Of a stretch of 64,000 bases of DNA, positions 1 through 9,083 are shown in pieces. Position 1 is the stretch's first letter; each line of letters opens with the position of its first letter. The stretch comes from CAWFFV01 sp963814985 (GTDB lineage Bacteria; Chloroflexota; Ktedonobacteria; Ktedonobacterales; Ktedonobacteraceae). The notes beneath the pieces are model-generated. The model was not told where the DNA came from. It did no database searches and saw only the letters and a list, made by a program, of their open reading frames with translations. Where the stretch lies: the NCBI GenBank assembly GCA_963814985.1, contig CAWFFV010000057.1, positions 1 to 64,000 of the forward strand. Reading direction: 5' to 3'. Made by a program: the position numbers and the translations under genes.

Positions 1-1002
1 GATAGCTCTAAAAATGGCATTTCAGTATTGGCAACAATGCGATCCTGCCAGACCCAATAAAACAAAATTTTTCTCACTACGTAGTGCCTATCATGGCGAC
101 ACGGTGGGTGCGATGAGCGTTGGTGGTATCAACTTGTATCAGCAAGTCTATCACCAACTCCTGTTCACAACCCTGCAAGCTCCGTGTGCATATTGCTACC
201 GCTGCCATTTGCATACCTCATATCCGGCATGTCATATCGCCTGTCTGGAAGAGGTTGAACGCGTGATCGCGGAACATGCTAATGAGCTGGCAGCGTGGTT
301 ATGGAGCCACTGGTACAAGGCGCGGCTGGCATCATTACCTATCCTCCTGGTTATACACGTGCCGTATGGGAGATTGCGAAGCGTCATAATGTCCTCTTTA
401 TCGTAGATGAAGTGGCAACAGGGTTTGGAAAAACGGGCAAGATGTTTGCCAGTCGAGCATGAGGGTATCGAACCGGATCTGATGGCCCTGGGGAAGGGTA
501 TTACTGGTGGTTATCTTCCGCTTGCTGCCACGCTGGCCACCGAGGAAATCTATCAGGCATTCCTTGGCTCGGTTGAGCAACAGCGAACTTTCTACCATGG
601 TCACACGTATACTGGTAATCCTTTAGGATGTGCAGCCGCACTGGCAAGTCTCGATCTCTTTGAGCAAGATCAGACGCTTGAGAGGCTACAGCCCAAATAG
701 CTCTTCTCACACAGGAGTTAGAGCGCTTTCGAGCGCTGCCGCTGGTGGGAGATATCAGACAATGTGGCTTTATGGTTGGTATCGAACTTGTCGAAGACAA
801 GCTCACTCATGTCCCCTTCTCACCGCAGCAGAATGTAGCAGTACGCGTGATCAAAGAGGCACGCCGTAGAGGGGTCATGCTTCGTCCTCTTGGTGATGTG
901 CTTGTTCTGATGCCACCTCTTTCGATAACTGAGGAAGAGTTACAGACCCTCTTGAACGTCACATATGACTCGATAATCATAGTTGCGCAGGAGCTAGCGT
1001 GA
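1..1002 (+). pseudogene. bioA: Adenosylmethionine-8-amino-7-oxononanoate aminotransferase, 5'-truncated and frameshifted
   Basis: BioA is a PLP enzyme that makes 7,8-diaminopelargonate in biotin synthesis. The N-terminus lies outside the window. The reading frame changes near 295, near 455 and near 695; joining the pieces restores a continuous class-III aminotransferase. It shows AYHGDTVGAMS, the IVDEVATGFGKTGKMF segment with the PLP-site Asp, the LGKGITGGYLPL lysine motif (Schiff-base Lys), HGHTYTGNPLGCAAA and a C-terminal GVMLRPLGDVLVLMPPL. The stop overlaps the GTG start of bioD, so the genes are translationally coupled. Key residues are all present, so this is either a recent pseudogene or a correct gene with indel errors in the sequence; I cannot tell which. 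Confidence 0.85.
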
Positions 1003-1703
1003 GCAAAGGTTGTTTCATTACAGGAACAGATACAGGTGTTGGAAAAACCGTGGTCACTGCTGCACTTGCCAGCGTACTACGCAGTCGTGGTTTGCATGTG
1101 GGAGTGATGAAACCAGTCGAAACAGGCTGTCCGGTGGAAGATGGTCGCCTGCAACCGCAAGACTCCCTCTTCTTACGTCGGATTTCCGGTTGTGCTGCCT
1201 CACAGGAACTGGTGACGCCATACACCTTGCGAGAGCCACTTGCACCGGCCATAGCTGCCGAGTTGGAGGGCATTACCATTGATATGCACCACATTCACCA
1301 ATGCTATAAGCGGCTTTGCGCGGAACATGATATTGTGCTGGTCGAGGGCGCTGGAGGATTGTTAGTGCCACTGACCCAACAACTTAGTATGCATGATATG
1401 GCTGTTACATTAGATTTGCCAATCCTGATTGTGGCACGCAACATCTTAGGCACCATTAATCACACCACGCTCACCGTGACGGTTGCTAGCACGCGTAGTC
1501 ATGTGCTAGGAGTCGTATTAAATCACACACAGCCGTCTGATCAGCCTGCGGTGCAGACCAATGCGGATGCGCTTCGTCGATGGGGAAAAGCCCCCCTACT
1601 TGGTGAAATTTCTTATAGCCATAAAATCACTCTGGATGTACTGCGTTCCCTCGGTGAGCAACTCGATGTTGATGGGCTGCTGGAAGCTATTTATGCTCAC
1701 TGA
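999..1703 (+). CDS. bioD: Dethiobiotin synthetase
   Basis: Closes the ureido ring of dethiobiotin from diaminopelargonate, CO2 and ATP in the cytoplasm. 234 aa, normal for the family. The P-loop GTDTGVGKT lies at residues 8-16, followed by MKPVETGC (substrate-side Lys and Thr) and EGAGGLLVP near residue 117. The start is GTG at 999, overlapping the bioA stop by 4 bp, with GGAG just upstream inside the end of bioA. It sits between bioA and bioB as in standard biotin operons. The frame is intact, unlike bioA. Confidence 0.95.
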   Translation: MSKGCFITGTDTGVGKTVVTAALASVLRSRGLHVGVMKPVETGCPVEDGRLQPQDSLFLRRISGCAASQELVTPYTLREPLAPAIAAELEGITIDMHHIHQCYKRLCAEHDIVLVEGAGGLLVPLTQQLSMHDMAVTLDLPILIVARNILGTINHTTLTVTVASTRSHVLGVVLNHTQPSDQPAVQTNADALRRWGKAPLLGEISYSHKITLDVLRSLGEQLDVDGLLEAIYAH

Positions 1704-1758
1704 AGTGCATCATCTGGGATATCCATCAGAGCGTCTTTTTATCTAAAGGAGACAACAA

Positions 1759-2766
1759 TTGAAATTCCAGGCTTTAGCCGACAAATCTATCCAGGGACAA
1801 ACGCTCTCTCATGAAGAATGTCAGTGCATACTACGCTGTTCGGATCAGCGCATTTTAGAGCTATTGGACGCTGCCTATCAGGTCAGATATCACTTTTGTG
1901 GGAAAAGCGTTCACCTGCATATGCTCATCAACGCCAAAAGTGGTCTGTGTCCAGAGGATTGTCACTACTGCTCACAATCCAAAATCTCGACAGCCGATAT
2001 CGAAAAATATCCCCTTGTGAGCCAGCAGAAACTCTTAGAGGGGGCCAGACGTGCCAAGGCTGCACGCAGTCTGCGCTACTGCATTGCCATTAGTACACGT
2101 GGAGCCACAGATCGCGAGATCGATCACATCGCGAACGCGGTACGCCATATTAAAGAAGAGGTTGACATTGCCGTCTGTTGTACTGTGGGTATGATTTCGG
2201 AAGAAAAAGCGCAGCGTCTCTACGATGCTGGAGTTGAGCAACTCAATCACAACCTTAATACCAGTGAACGCTACTACCCACAGGTTTGTACCACACATAC
2301 CTATCAGGATCGAGTGGACACATTATTGGCAGCACGTCGTGTAGGTCTGCAACTGTGCACCGGGGCTATCTTTGGGCAAGGTGAGACGGAAGCAGATATT
2401 ATCGATGTTGCGCTTGCTTTGCGTGAGTTACATCCCCAATCAATTCCTGTTAACTTCTTGCTGGCTATCCCTGGTACGCCTGATGAAGGTCTCAATTATT
2501 TGAAACCTTATGACTGTCTGAAAATCCTCTGCTTGATGCGCTTATTGAATCCATCCCAGGAGATTCGTGTCTCTGCGGGACGTGAAGTACACCTGCGCTC
2601 ACTGCAACCACTGGCTTTGTACCCGGCCAATTCGGTATTTGTTTCGGGATATTTGACCACCCAGGGGCAAGATTATCAAGAGACCTGGCAGATGATAGAG
2701 GATCTGGGCTTTGAGATTCAGGAGCACGCAGAGGCAGTAGCACAACCAGCAGAAGCCTCAAGCTGA
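1759..2766 (+). CDS. bioB: Biotin synthase
   Basis: Radical SAM enzyme that inserts sulfur into dethiobiotin. 335 aa. The CxxxCxxC cluster motif is in GLCPEDCHYCSQS (about residues 62-74), which binds the [4Fe-4S] cluster that cleaves SAM. Further family blocks are YCIAISTRG, the HNLNTS segment, GAIFGQGE, and the C-terminal VSAGREVHLRSLQPLALYPANSVFVSGYLTT, which holds the conserved Arg ligand region of the second cluster. The start is TTG at 1759, chosen because AAAGGAGA lies about 8 bases upstream. Last gene of the biotin group; a palindromic repeat follows. Confidence 0.96.
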   Translation: MKFQALADKSIQGQTLSHEECQCILRCSDQRILELLDAAYQVRYHFCGKSVHLHMLINAKSGLCPEDCHYCSQSKISTADIEKYPLVSQQKLLEGARRAKAARSLRYCIAISTRGATDREIDHIANAVRHIKEEVDIAVCCTVGMISEEKAQRLYDAGVEQLNHNLNTSERYYPQVCTTHTYQDRVDTLLAARRVGLQLCTGAIFGQGETEADIIDVALALRELHPQSIPVNFLLAIPGTPDEGLNYLKPYDCLKILCLMRLLNPSQEIRVSAGREVHLRSLQPLALYPANSVFVSGYLTTQGQDYQETWQMIEDLGFEIQEHAEAVAQPAEASS

Positions 2767-2810
2767 AACGCACTGCGTAGCGGACAAACACGTTCTTTTG
2801 CTCTTTTAAT

Positions 2811-2984
2811 GTAACTATTCAATTCCCTTTTCCTGATTCCTCAGCGCCGTAGGCGCTTCGCAGGTTGTTTTATGTGGGTTTTGTCGCCCATGACAGAGGT
2901 TGCGTCGCAACCTCTGTCATGGGCGACAAAACCCACATAAAACGAGAGCGAGACACCCGCAGGTGGTGAGCAAACCTGAGTAGC
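2811..2984. repeat. Palindromic repeat element, copy 1 (77-bp perfect palindrome core)
   Basis: The core at 2867-2943 is a perfect inverted repeat: two 38-base arms around a single base. It is flanked on the left by GTAACTATTC and a CTGATTCCTCAGCGCC block, and on the right by CAGGTGGTGAG then CCTGAGTAGC. The same architecture recurs at about 59430-59585 and 60500-60657 with different but self-complementary core sequence. It fills most of the gene-free stretch 2767-3150 and may also terminate the biotin genes. Confidence 0.85.
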
Positions 2985-3150
2985 ATTTATTCTACCAGAG
3001 TGGTTTGTTGCAATCACATGAAAAAGTTTCCAGCGATGTATTACTAATCAACTTAATTTATCGAAGCTCACAATAATATTTGACTACTAATTTTCTGTGT
3101 TCTGTGCGTTCTAATAATGTATGACTTTTTTAGAGAAGGGATATCTCTCT

Positions 3151-4184
3151 ATGAGCACATCAGGGACACCAGATCCGAAACATGTAACGCGTAGCTGGCT
3201 TCTAATTGGTTTTTTCATTCTCCTTACACTCGTCCAGGTCATCCTTATCATCCTTTTTTCGAACCATGCTTCAATTCCACTCGACATTTTTAGTGGTATC
3301 GTTACCGTTGCAGGACTCTTCTTTGCTGTGCTTCAGGCATTCTCCTTCAGGCCGTCACTTGGGACAATCAAACTCCCACAAATGGTCAGTAGTAGAATGG
3401 CGGTTGCCCTCTGTGTACTGCTCTTGCTTTCACTCTCGGGAAATATCATCCTCCTCGTGAATAGCTCTCGTAGCCTTGTTGGAGAAACTCCAACGTCTAC
3501 ACCAAAACAACGATCACCTCGACGGTTACTGCCATGCATTCCCCTGTGACCTCTCCGACTGTTCCAACTCCAACAGAGACATCTGCAACTGCTATTCCAA
3601 CACTCTCTCTGCCCGAGACACGTTTCTGAATGATCCGATGACTGGTCCGAGCCCAAAAGACCAGTGGGATGTTGTGAATCAGTCGTACATTACATGTAAC
3701 TTTGTCAATGGGGTCTATGATGTCAAATCGCCAGCGCACTTAGGTGGAGGGTGCACTACAAACGCCAAGAGTACAATCTTCAGCGATTTTATCTATGAGA
3801 TCAACATGACAATTGTACAGGGTGTGAATGGGGCAAGTAGTGGTGCTGGCATCATGTTCCGCTATGATGGCCAGGACCCCCCATCGGCATATGCTCTGAG
3901 TTTTCGTCAAGACGGGAGCTATTATCTTTATGCCAATGTCAAATCATACTCGCAGAATTCCATTAGGAGCTGGACAATGTCTCAGCTTCCATCAGGGATT
4001 GAACCAATCGAACCGCATTGATGTTCAGGCGAAAGGGAACAAGATTGATGTCTTTGTCAACGGAGTCTATCTAGTTTCGGTGACGGATAGCAAACAGCAA
4101 AGAGGTCAAATCGGTGTCCAGATGGGTTCAGGGGATGCTGTGGCCGAGGTAACATACAGCGGTCTCAAGGTGTGGAAATTATAA
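3151..4184 (+). pseudogene. Membrane-anchored protein with extracellular lectin/glucanase-like (DUF1080-type) domain, frameshifted
   Basis: Function unknown. The start at ATG 3151 has GAAGGGA about 10 bases upstream. The first part encodes a short cytosolic N-terminus, then two to three hydrophobic segments (SWLLIGFFILLTLVQVILII, IFSGIVTVAGLFFAVLQAF, VALCVLLLLSLSGNIILLV). It continues in another frame as a Pro/Thr/Ser-rich linker (about 3510-3620). It then shifts again into a beta-rich domain containing GAGIMFRYDG, YALSFRQDGSYYLYANV and NKIDVFVNGVYLVSVTDS, typical of concanavalin-like DUF1080 domains. Frame changes lie near 3505, 3615 and 3970. The parts fit one surface protein of about 340 aa. 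Confidence 0.55.
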
Positions 4185-4241
4185 AAGTGAGGCAACATTG
4201 GGATGCGATTGAGTACCCTTCATGCATCCCAATGTTTGATC

Positions 4242-4733
4242 TCAGTGGGCTTCTGATCCAGAATTCGCGTTGGATAACGATTTCGCAGCAGATTTCTTTT
4301 TCATATAGCCTAAAAGGAACTGTACAGCGAACCACAGCAGCCATGCACTCATTCCCCCAAGTGCATCGCCGCGAAAAGCATTGAAATCAGTGAACGTTGG
4401 AAGCTCACCACGGAAATATGCCTGGATCGCTTCTTGCACCAATGCTGCCAGGATCAGACCCGACACATACCAGTGAAGTCGACGACTCAATACTGGCACC
4501 ATACTGAGAATAAGCATACCTATGATAAAGAAGAAGACCGTGTGCCCAATAAAATGATCATGAGCATTATGAAAAACCTGACGAAAAGGGATACCAAACG
4601 TCGGCCACACTTCACTCAACCAATCAAATGGAAACCAGAGAATTCCTAAAAGAATGAGAACAGGCCAAGCGTACCGCAAGCAGGAAAGCGTAACTCGTAG
4701 CAACGGTCGTTCGTGATTAGCATTTTTGATCAT
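4242..4733 (-). CDS. VanZ-like small membrane protein
   Basis: 163 aa with four predicted membrane segments (near residues 20-40, 65-85, 88-105 and 130-148). HFIGHTVFFFIIGMLIL, an EAIQAYF segment and TDFNAFRGDALGG resemble the conserved E-Q and D-N-G pattern of VanZ-like proteins. GGAG lies 8 bases before the ATG at 4733. It stands alone, convergent with the gene upstream and divergent from the SDR gene at 4951. VanZ proteins have been linked to glycopeptide tolerance, but the biochemical role here is unknown. Confidence 0.55.
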   Translation of the reverse strand: MIKNANHERPLLRVTLSCLRYAWPVLILLGILWFPFDWLSEVWPTFGIPFRQVFHNAHDHFIGHTVFFFIIGMLILSMVPVLSRRLHWYVSGLILAALVQEAIQAYFRGELPTFTDFNAFRGDALGGMSAWLLWFAVQFLLGYMKKKSAAKSLSNANSGSEAH

Positions 4734-4910
4734 GGCTATCTCCTCTCATTTTTGTAAATATCTTTTCCCTGAAAGCCCGTCGAGTATATCATAAGCCTGC
4801 AACCATTACCCGTTTTTGTGTGCTTGCTCTTGCGTACTCCAGTGCGTCCTGTTTTGTACTGCTTTTTTCTGCAACTTTCAGAGTACCACGACGTAGTTAT
4901 TTTTAAGGTT

Positions 4911-4931
4911 TATGAATGAACTTCATTCATA
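4911..4931. promoter_or_regulatory. Perfect palindromic operator upstream of the SDR-P450 operon
   Basis: Arms TATGAATGAA and TTCATTCATA flank a single C, giving a 21-bp palindrome ending 19 bases before the SDR start. The size and AATGAA/TTCATT half-sites match TetR-family operators. The cognate regulator is not identified; several TetR genes are in the window. Confidence 0.6.
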
Positions 4932-4950
4932 ACAAAGAAAGGAACAACTT

Positions 4951-5954
4951 ATGCAAGTATTCGTAACCGGCAGTACAGGACTGCTCGGCTATAATCTCGT
5001 TCATCTTCTCATCGATCAGGGCTATGAGGTCAAGGTGCTGGCTCGCTCTCGTCAGAAAGCCGAAACGTTATTTACGGGTCTGCCTGTGACAATCGTGACG
5101 GGTGATATGCAGAATGTTGAGGGCTTTGCAGCCCAGTTAGAGGGGTGTGATATCCTCTTCCACGCAGCGGCCTCCTTCCGTGACTATTATCAGCCCGGAG
5201 ATCATTGGAAGATGCTTGAGCAGGTCAACATCAAAGGAACAATAGAGTTGCTGGCAGAGGCCGAAAAGCAAGGTATCAAGAAAGTCATCTATGTTAGTTC
5301 GTCTGGTGTCATTGGCCGCAAACCGGATCATGCTCCCGGAGATGAGTCGACGTCGCATGATGCTGAACAACTCAAGAACCTCTACTTCAAAAGTAAGGTT
5401 CTTGCTGAAGAGGCTATCGCAACTTTTCTCAGGACGCATACGTTGCCAGTTGTGCTCATTTTGCCAACTGCGATGTTCGGGCCGGGAGATAGTGGACCAA
5501 CCAGTACTGGTCGCCTCGTGCAGGATTTTCTCGCACGCAAAATACCAGGAATTATTGATGGCGGGCTAAGTACTGTAGATGCACGTGATGTCGCACAGGC
5601 TATGCTTGCTGCCGTAGACAAAGGTAAGAGCGGAGAGCGCTATATTGTAGGTGGTAACTATATCTCTATGCCGGATATCCTCAAGAGCCTGGAACGGACG
5701 TCTGGTGTTCCCGCACCCAGACTCCACATTCCTTATGCTCTTATTCTGGCTTATGCAGCAGGAGCCGAGTTTCTAGGACGTATTACTGGTCAGTCGGTAC
5801 TTGTCTCACGTGAAAGTATCCATGTCTTGCATCTCAAGCATACGGTCGTCTCAAATAAAGCCGTACGAGAACTGGGAGCTACATTCCGCCCCTTGAGGAG
5901 ACCATGCGTGACGAGGTTGCATGGTATCGTAACAATCGCTATATCCCTGCCTGA
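4951..5954 (+). CDS. Extended SDR NAD-dependent epimerase/dehydratase, C-terminal frameshift
   Basis: Rossmann-fold extended SDR resembling dihydroflavonol-4-reductase-like and sterol-dehydrogenase-like enzymes. The N-terminal GSTGLLGYNLVHLL is the NAD(P)-binding GxxGxxG motif, and YFKSKVLAEEA carries the catalytic YxxxK (about residues 145-149). PTAMFGPGDSGPTSTG is also family-typical. The uninterrupted frame would read to 5979, but near 5890 an adjacent frame gives a far better C-terminus, PPLEETMRDEVAWYRNNRYIPA, stopping at 5954. I therefore take 5954 as the true end and suspect a one-base frameshift. It is followed after 21 bases by a P450, suggesting a joint oxidative pathway. Confidence 0.85.
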
Positions 5955-5975
5955 AAACTATAAGGAGAAGAAGTT

Positions 5976-7286
5976 ATGAGTGAAATTCGTCCTTACGAGG
6001 CTATTCCTGTTGTCACCTGGCCCGATGATTATCAAAAACGCCTTGGCCCACTGTTGACAGAGGCCTATAAACAGTATGGGCCAATTTTCAGAGCATCCTA
6101 CTTAGACAATAATGAACTCGTTTATCTGGTTGGGCCGGAGGCAAATCGCTTTGTGCTGGTGAATAATCGGCAGAAGTTCTCCAACTACATTGGTTGGGGC
6201 AACGTTTTTGCAGTGGCGGACTTTTTTGGTCGAGGTCTGCTCACTATGGATGGTGCAGAGCACGCGCAACATCGCAAGATGATGAACCCGGCTTTCACTG
6301 TGGGCTATATGGATCGCTACCTGCCACTTATAAATCGCATCATTCGTCAACGTGTTGCTGCCTGGACAGAGACCAGTGAAATTGATCTCTACGAAGAGGC
6401 GCGCAAGATCACCTTCGATGTAGCCGCCGAGGCACTCACAGGTCTCAAGGCTGGACCAGAGGTAGATTACTTCCGTGAACTCTTTCTACGCATTCTCATG
6501 CTACCACGTGTAGCTACATCAGAGGAAGACTTCGATCAGCAACTCACTCAACTCAAGGGTGAACTGCGCAGCCTGCTCCTACCCAAAATAGAGGAACGGC
6601 GTAGATATCCCACCGATGATATCTTTGGGATGCTGGTCCAGGCTCGCGATGAGCAAGGTCAGGCTATGAGTGATGAACAGCTGATTGCACATGTGAACAT
6701 TCTGCTTGTCGCAGGTCATGAAACCTCAACCAGCTTAAGCGCATGGCTCCTCTACCTGTTAAATCAGCATCCTGACTATGCTGAGCGTGTCCTCGATGAA
6801 CAGGCTACCATACTTGGGACGAAAGCTGATCCTGACCTGGAAGATATCAAGCACTTGAAGGTGCTCGACAATGCACTCAGCGAAGCCGAACGGCTCTATC
6901 CACCAGTTGCCAACGGGCCACGCGGCGTAGTCGAAGACTTTGTCTTCAACGACTATCACGTTCCGCAGGGAACTCTGGCATTCTATTCTATCGTGGCCTC
7001 CCATATGCTACCAGACCTTTTTGCAAATCCAACGGCGTTTGATCCGGATCGCTTCGCCCCACCGCGTGAAGAGCACAAAAAGCATCCCTATGCGCTCGTC
7101 GGCTTCGGTGGAGGTCCCCGCATCTGCATTGGCATCAACTTTGCGCAGGTCGAGATCAAAGCGATGGTCTCACACATTTTGCGCAACTATACACTTACAT
7201 TGGTGCCAGATCAGGAAATCTATCAGTTCTATGGTGCAACTGGCAGACCCATGAATGGTATTCGCATGCATGTCTCTGCTCGGTAA
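5976..7286 (+). CDS. Cytochrome P450
   Basis: Heme-thiolate monooxygenase, 436 aa, soluble bacterial type. The I-helix oxygen-activation motif AGHETS is near residue 247, the K-helix ExxR is in LSEAERLYPP (about residue 305), and the heme-binding loop FGGGPRICIG with its Cys ligand lies near residue 377. AAGGAG precedes the ATG. It forms an operon with the SDR upstream. The substrate cannot be read from sequence; general similarity is to fatty-acid and terpene-oxidising bacterial P450s. A hairpin terminator follows at 7332. Confidence 0.95.
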   Translation: MSEIRPYEAIPVVTWPDDYQKRLGPLLTEAYKQYGPIFRASYLDNNELVYLVGPEANRFVLVNNRQKFSNYIGWGNVFAVADFFGRGLLTMDGAEHAQHRKMMNPAFTVGYMDRYLPLINRIIRQRVAAWTETSEIDLYEEARKITFDVAAEALTGLKAGPEVDYFRELFLRILMLPRVATSEEDFDQQLTQLKGELRSLLLPKIEERRRYPTDDIFGMLVQARDEQGQAMSDEQLIAHVNILLVAGHETSTSLSAWLLYLLNQHPDYAERVLDEQATILGTKADPDLEDIKHLKVLDNALSEAERLYPPVANGPRGVVEDFVFNDYHVPQGTLAFYSIVASHMLPDLFANPTAFDPDRFAPPREEHKKHPYALVGFGGGPRICIGINFAQVEIKAMVSHILRNYTLTLVPDQEIYQFYGATGRPMNGIRMHVSAR

Positions 7287-7331
7287 GTGGCAGGGCTGGT
7301 TTTTGGGAATATCAGCGAAACTGCCGGAACG

Positions 7332-7361
7332 GACACGCTCTCATAGCCACGAGAGCGTGTC
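7332..7361 (+). terminator. Hairpin after the P450 gene
   Basis: GACACGCTCTC and GAGAGCGTGTC form an 11-bp perfect stem with an 8-base loop, 46 bases after the P450 stop. There is no strong T-run, so confidence as an intrinsic terminator is moderate. Confidence 0.55.
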
Positions 7362-7488
7362 TATCTAGTGCAATCATGTCTCATAGTCTTCTTTGCTGAC
7401 TACTGATGGGAATGAGGATCACGCTGTATGAGCGGCAAGCATTGAGTGTGTTTCTCAGCGATATTGTCTGAACAGTTTCATGGACACC

Positions 7489-7516
7489 TTGACAATGTCA
7501 TCAAATCGGTTATACT
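7489..7516 (+). promoter_or_regulatory. Sigma-70-like promoter of the thioesterase gene
   Basis: TTGACA (7489-7494) and TATACT (7511-7516) are separated by 16 bases and sit just upstream of two operator-like repeats. They lie in the 318-base gap between the P450 and the thioesterase. Confidence 0.6.
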
Positions 7517-7522
7517 TTATTT

Positions 7523-7573
7523 AAGACCAATCAGTCTTAAATTTTTTACTGATAAAACAGACCAATCAGTCTG
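7523..7573. promoter_or_regulatory. Two direct copies of a GACCAATCAGTC operator
   Basis: The imperfect palindrome AGACCAATCAGTCT occurs at 7524-7537 and 7559-7572, spaced 35 bases. It covers the region just downstream of the -10 box. AGAC...GTCT half-sites are common TetR-type operators. The TetR gene at 8218 is the obvious candidate regulator (inference). Confidence 0.6.
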
Positions 7574-7604
7574 ATGGTATAACCTGATATGAAAGGATCA
7601 CTCA

Positions 7605-8126
7605 ATGACCCATCTTGAAGCGAGTCGCACCCGTGTGATTACCTGGGAAGATCCAACAAAGACCGTTCAAACAGGCAAAACGATCAGCGGCATAGCCCAT
7701 CTCAAAGCCTTACAATCAGGTGAGCTTCCTCCTCCCCCTATCGCTGTCTTGATGGGGATGTGGATAACCGAGGTAAATGAGGGACGTGTCGTCTTCGCTG
7801 CCGAGCCAGCAGAGTTTCATTACAACCCCCTTGGGACAATGCATGGAGGAGTGATAGCGACACTTTTGGACTCGGCTCTGGGGTGTGTTGTTCAATCTAT
7901 GCTTTCCTCAGGAACAAGCTATACGACACTCGAACTCAAGGTCAATTACTTGCGACCCATTACAGTGAAGACGGGAACGGTGTACTGCGAGGGGAAGATC
8001 ATTCATGTTGGAGGGCGCATCGCCACGGCCGAGGGCCGTTTGACCGACGCTGAAGGCAAACTCCATGCACATGGGACGACCACTTGCATCATTTTGCGCC
8101 CTTCATCTCCCTCCAGGCGAGAGTAA
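7605..8126 (+). CDS. PaaI-family hotdog thioesterase
   Basis: 173 aa single hotdog domain that hydrolyses acyl- or aryl-CoA thioesters. The helix motif NPLGTMHGGVIATLLDSALG (about residues 75-94) carries the family HGG and the catalytic acidic residue. It is followed by YTTLELKVNYLRPI and GRIATAEGRLTDAEGKLHAHG. An N-terminal extension of about 40 aa precedes the domain. GGA lies upstream of the ATG. It is controlled by its own promoter with two operator copies, and the TetR gene 92 bases downstream is probably its repressor. Confidence 0.88.
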   Translation: MTHLEASRTRVITWEDPTKTVQTGKTISGIAHLKALQSGELPPPPIAVLMGMWITEVNEGRVVFAAEPAEFHYNPLGTMHGGVIATLLDSALGCVVQSMLSSGTSYTTLELKVNYLRPITVKTGTVYCEGKIIHVGGRIATAEGRLTDAEGKLHAHGTTTCIILRPSSPSRRE

Positions 8127-8217
8127 GGTCAATTTCTGCTGTGTTGAGCAATACCACGATAGAGAGCGATCATTCCAGTTAGAAACATTTCTGGGGGATT
8201 GAGAAAGGGACACATAG

Positions 8218-8808
8218 ATGAGTAAAGGGGAACAGACACGCGAAAGAATACTGGCAAGATCGGCCCAACTCTTCAATCAACAGGGATACTTTGGCGCGTC
8301 TCTTGCTGATATTATGCGTGAAACGGGATTGGAGAAAGGAGGTATCTATAACCACTTTTCCAGTAAGGAACAACTGGCCCTGGAAGCCTTCGATTACGCC
8401 TATGGTCTGGTTCGGCAGCGTGTGCGACAAGAGCTTGCCGGAAAACTGAATGCCATCGAGCGTCTCCGGGCTATCGTCTCCGTCTTTCAAGGAATCATCG
8501 ATGACCCACTGGTTGTTGGCGGCTGCCCAATTCTCAATACGGCGATTGAGGCGGATGATGCCAACGAAGCGTTACGAGACCGTGCGAGGGCTGCCATGGA
8601 TGATTGGCACGTTACTATTCATCGCATTGTGAAAAAAGGCAGAGATCGTCAGGAGATTCGTCCTGATATCGACGCGGATGAGGTAGCAGTGATCCTCATT
8701 GCTACGCTTGAGGGCGCAGTTATGCTGAGCAATCTCTACAAAGATCCCAGACACATAAAATGTGCTGCCAACCATATCATTCACTATATTGAGACACTAA
8801 GGCGTTGA
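8218..8808 (+). CDS. TetR/AcrR-family transcriptional regulator
   Basis: 196 aa. The N-terminal helix-turn-helix spans residues 7-55: ERILARSAQLFNQQGYFG, SLADIMRETGLEKGGIYNHF, SSKEQLALEAF. The C-terminal half is an all-helical ligand-binding domain with VVGGCPILNTAIEADD, typical of the group next to fatty-acid or xenobiotic genes. It likely represses the thioesterase at 7605 through the twin sites at 7523-7573 (inference from position). Confidence 0.93.
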   Translation: MSKGEQTRERILARSAQLFNQQGYFGASLADIMRETGLEKGGIYNHFSSKEQLALEAFDYAYGLVRQRVRQELAGKLNAIERLRAIVSVFQGIIDDPLVVGGCPILNTAIEADDANEALRDRARAAMDDWHVTIHRIVKKGRDRQEIRPDIDADEVAVILIATLEGAVMLSNLYKDPRHIKCAANHIIHYIETLRR

Positions 8809-9083
8809 AGAACGTCTTCGACAGTTTCCTCTGATCTCTGTTCAGGGGCACAATTCCCGAAAATCTCTTTTGCGATTGTGCTAGATAGATTACGACGTGA
8901 GTGCCGGCTATCGCTTTGCAAGGAATGCTCCAGACAAAGAAGGCAAAGAACAGGTACTCAGAGAGTGGACAAGTTTGCACAATTTCTCTGGTATCATCTA
9001 CAATATCTTTAGAGGACTTGTATTGGCGGGGTGCCGTACTAAAGGTCAACCTGCATCCCAGACAACTGGAGAAGAAACCGATT

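Noticed and set aside
8901..9083. Upstream extension of the UbiB gene to an ATG at 8901
   Set aside because: The added 61 residues show no family features, and a start at 9084 has a ribosome site and begins the conserved region.
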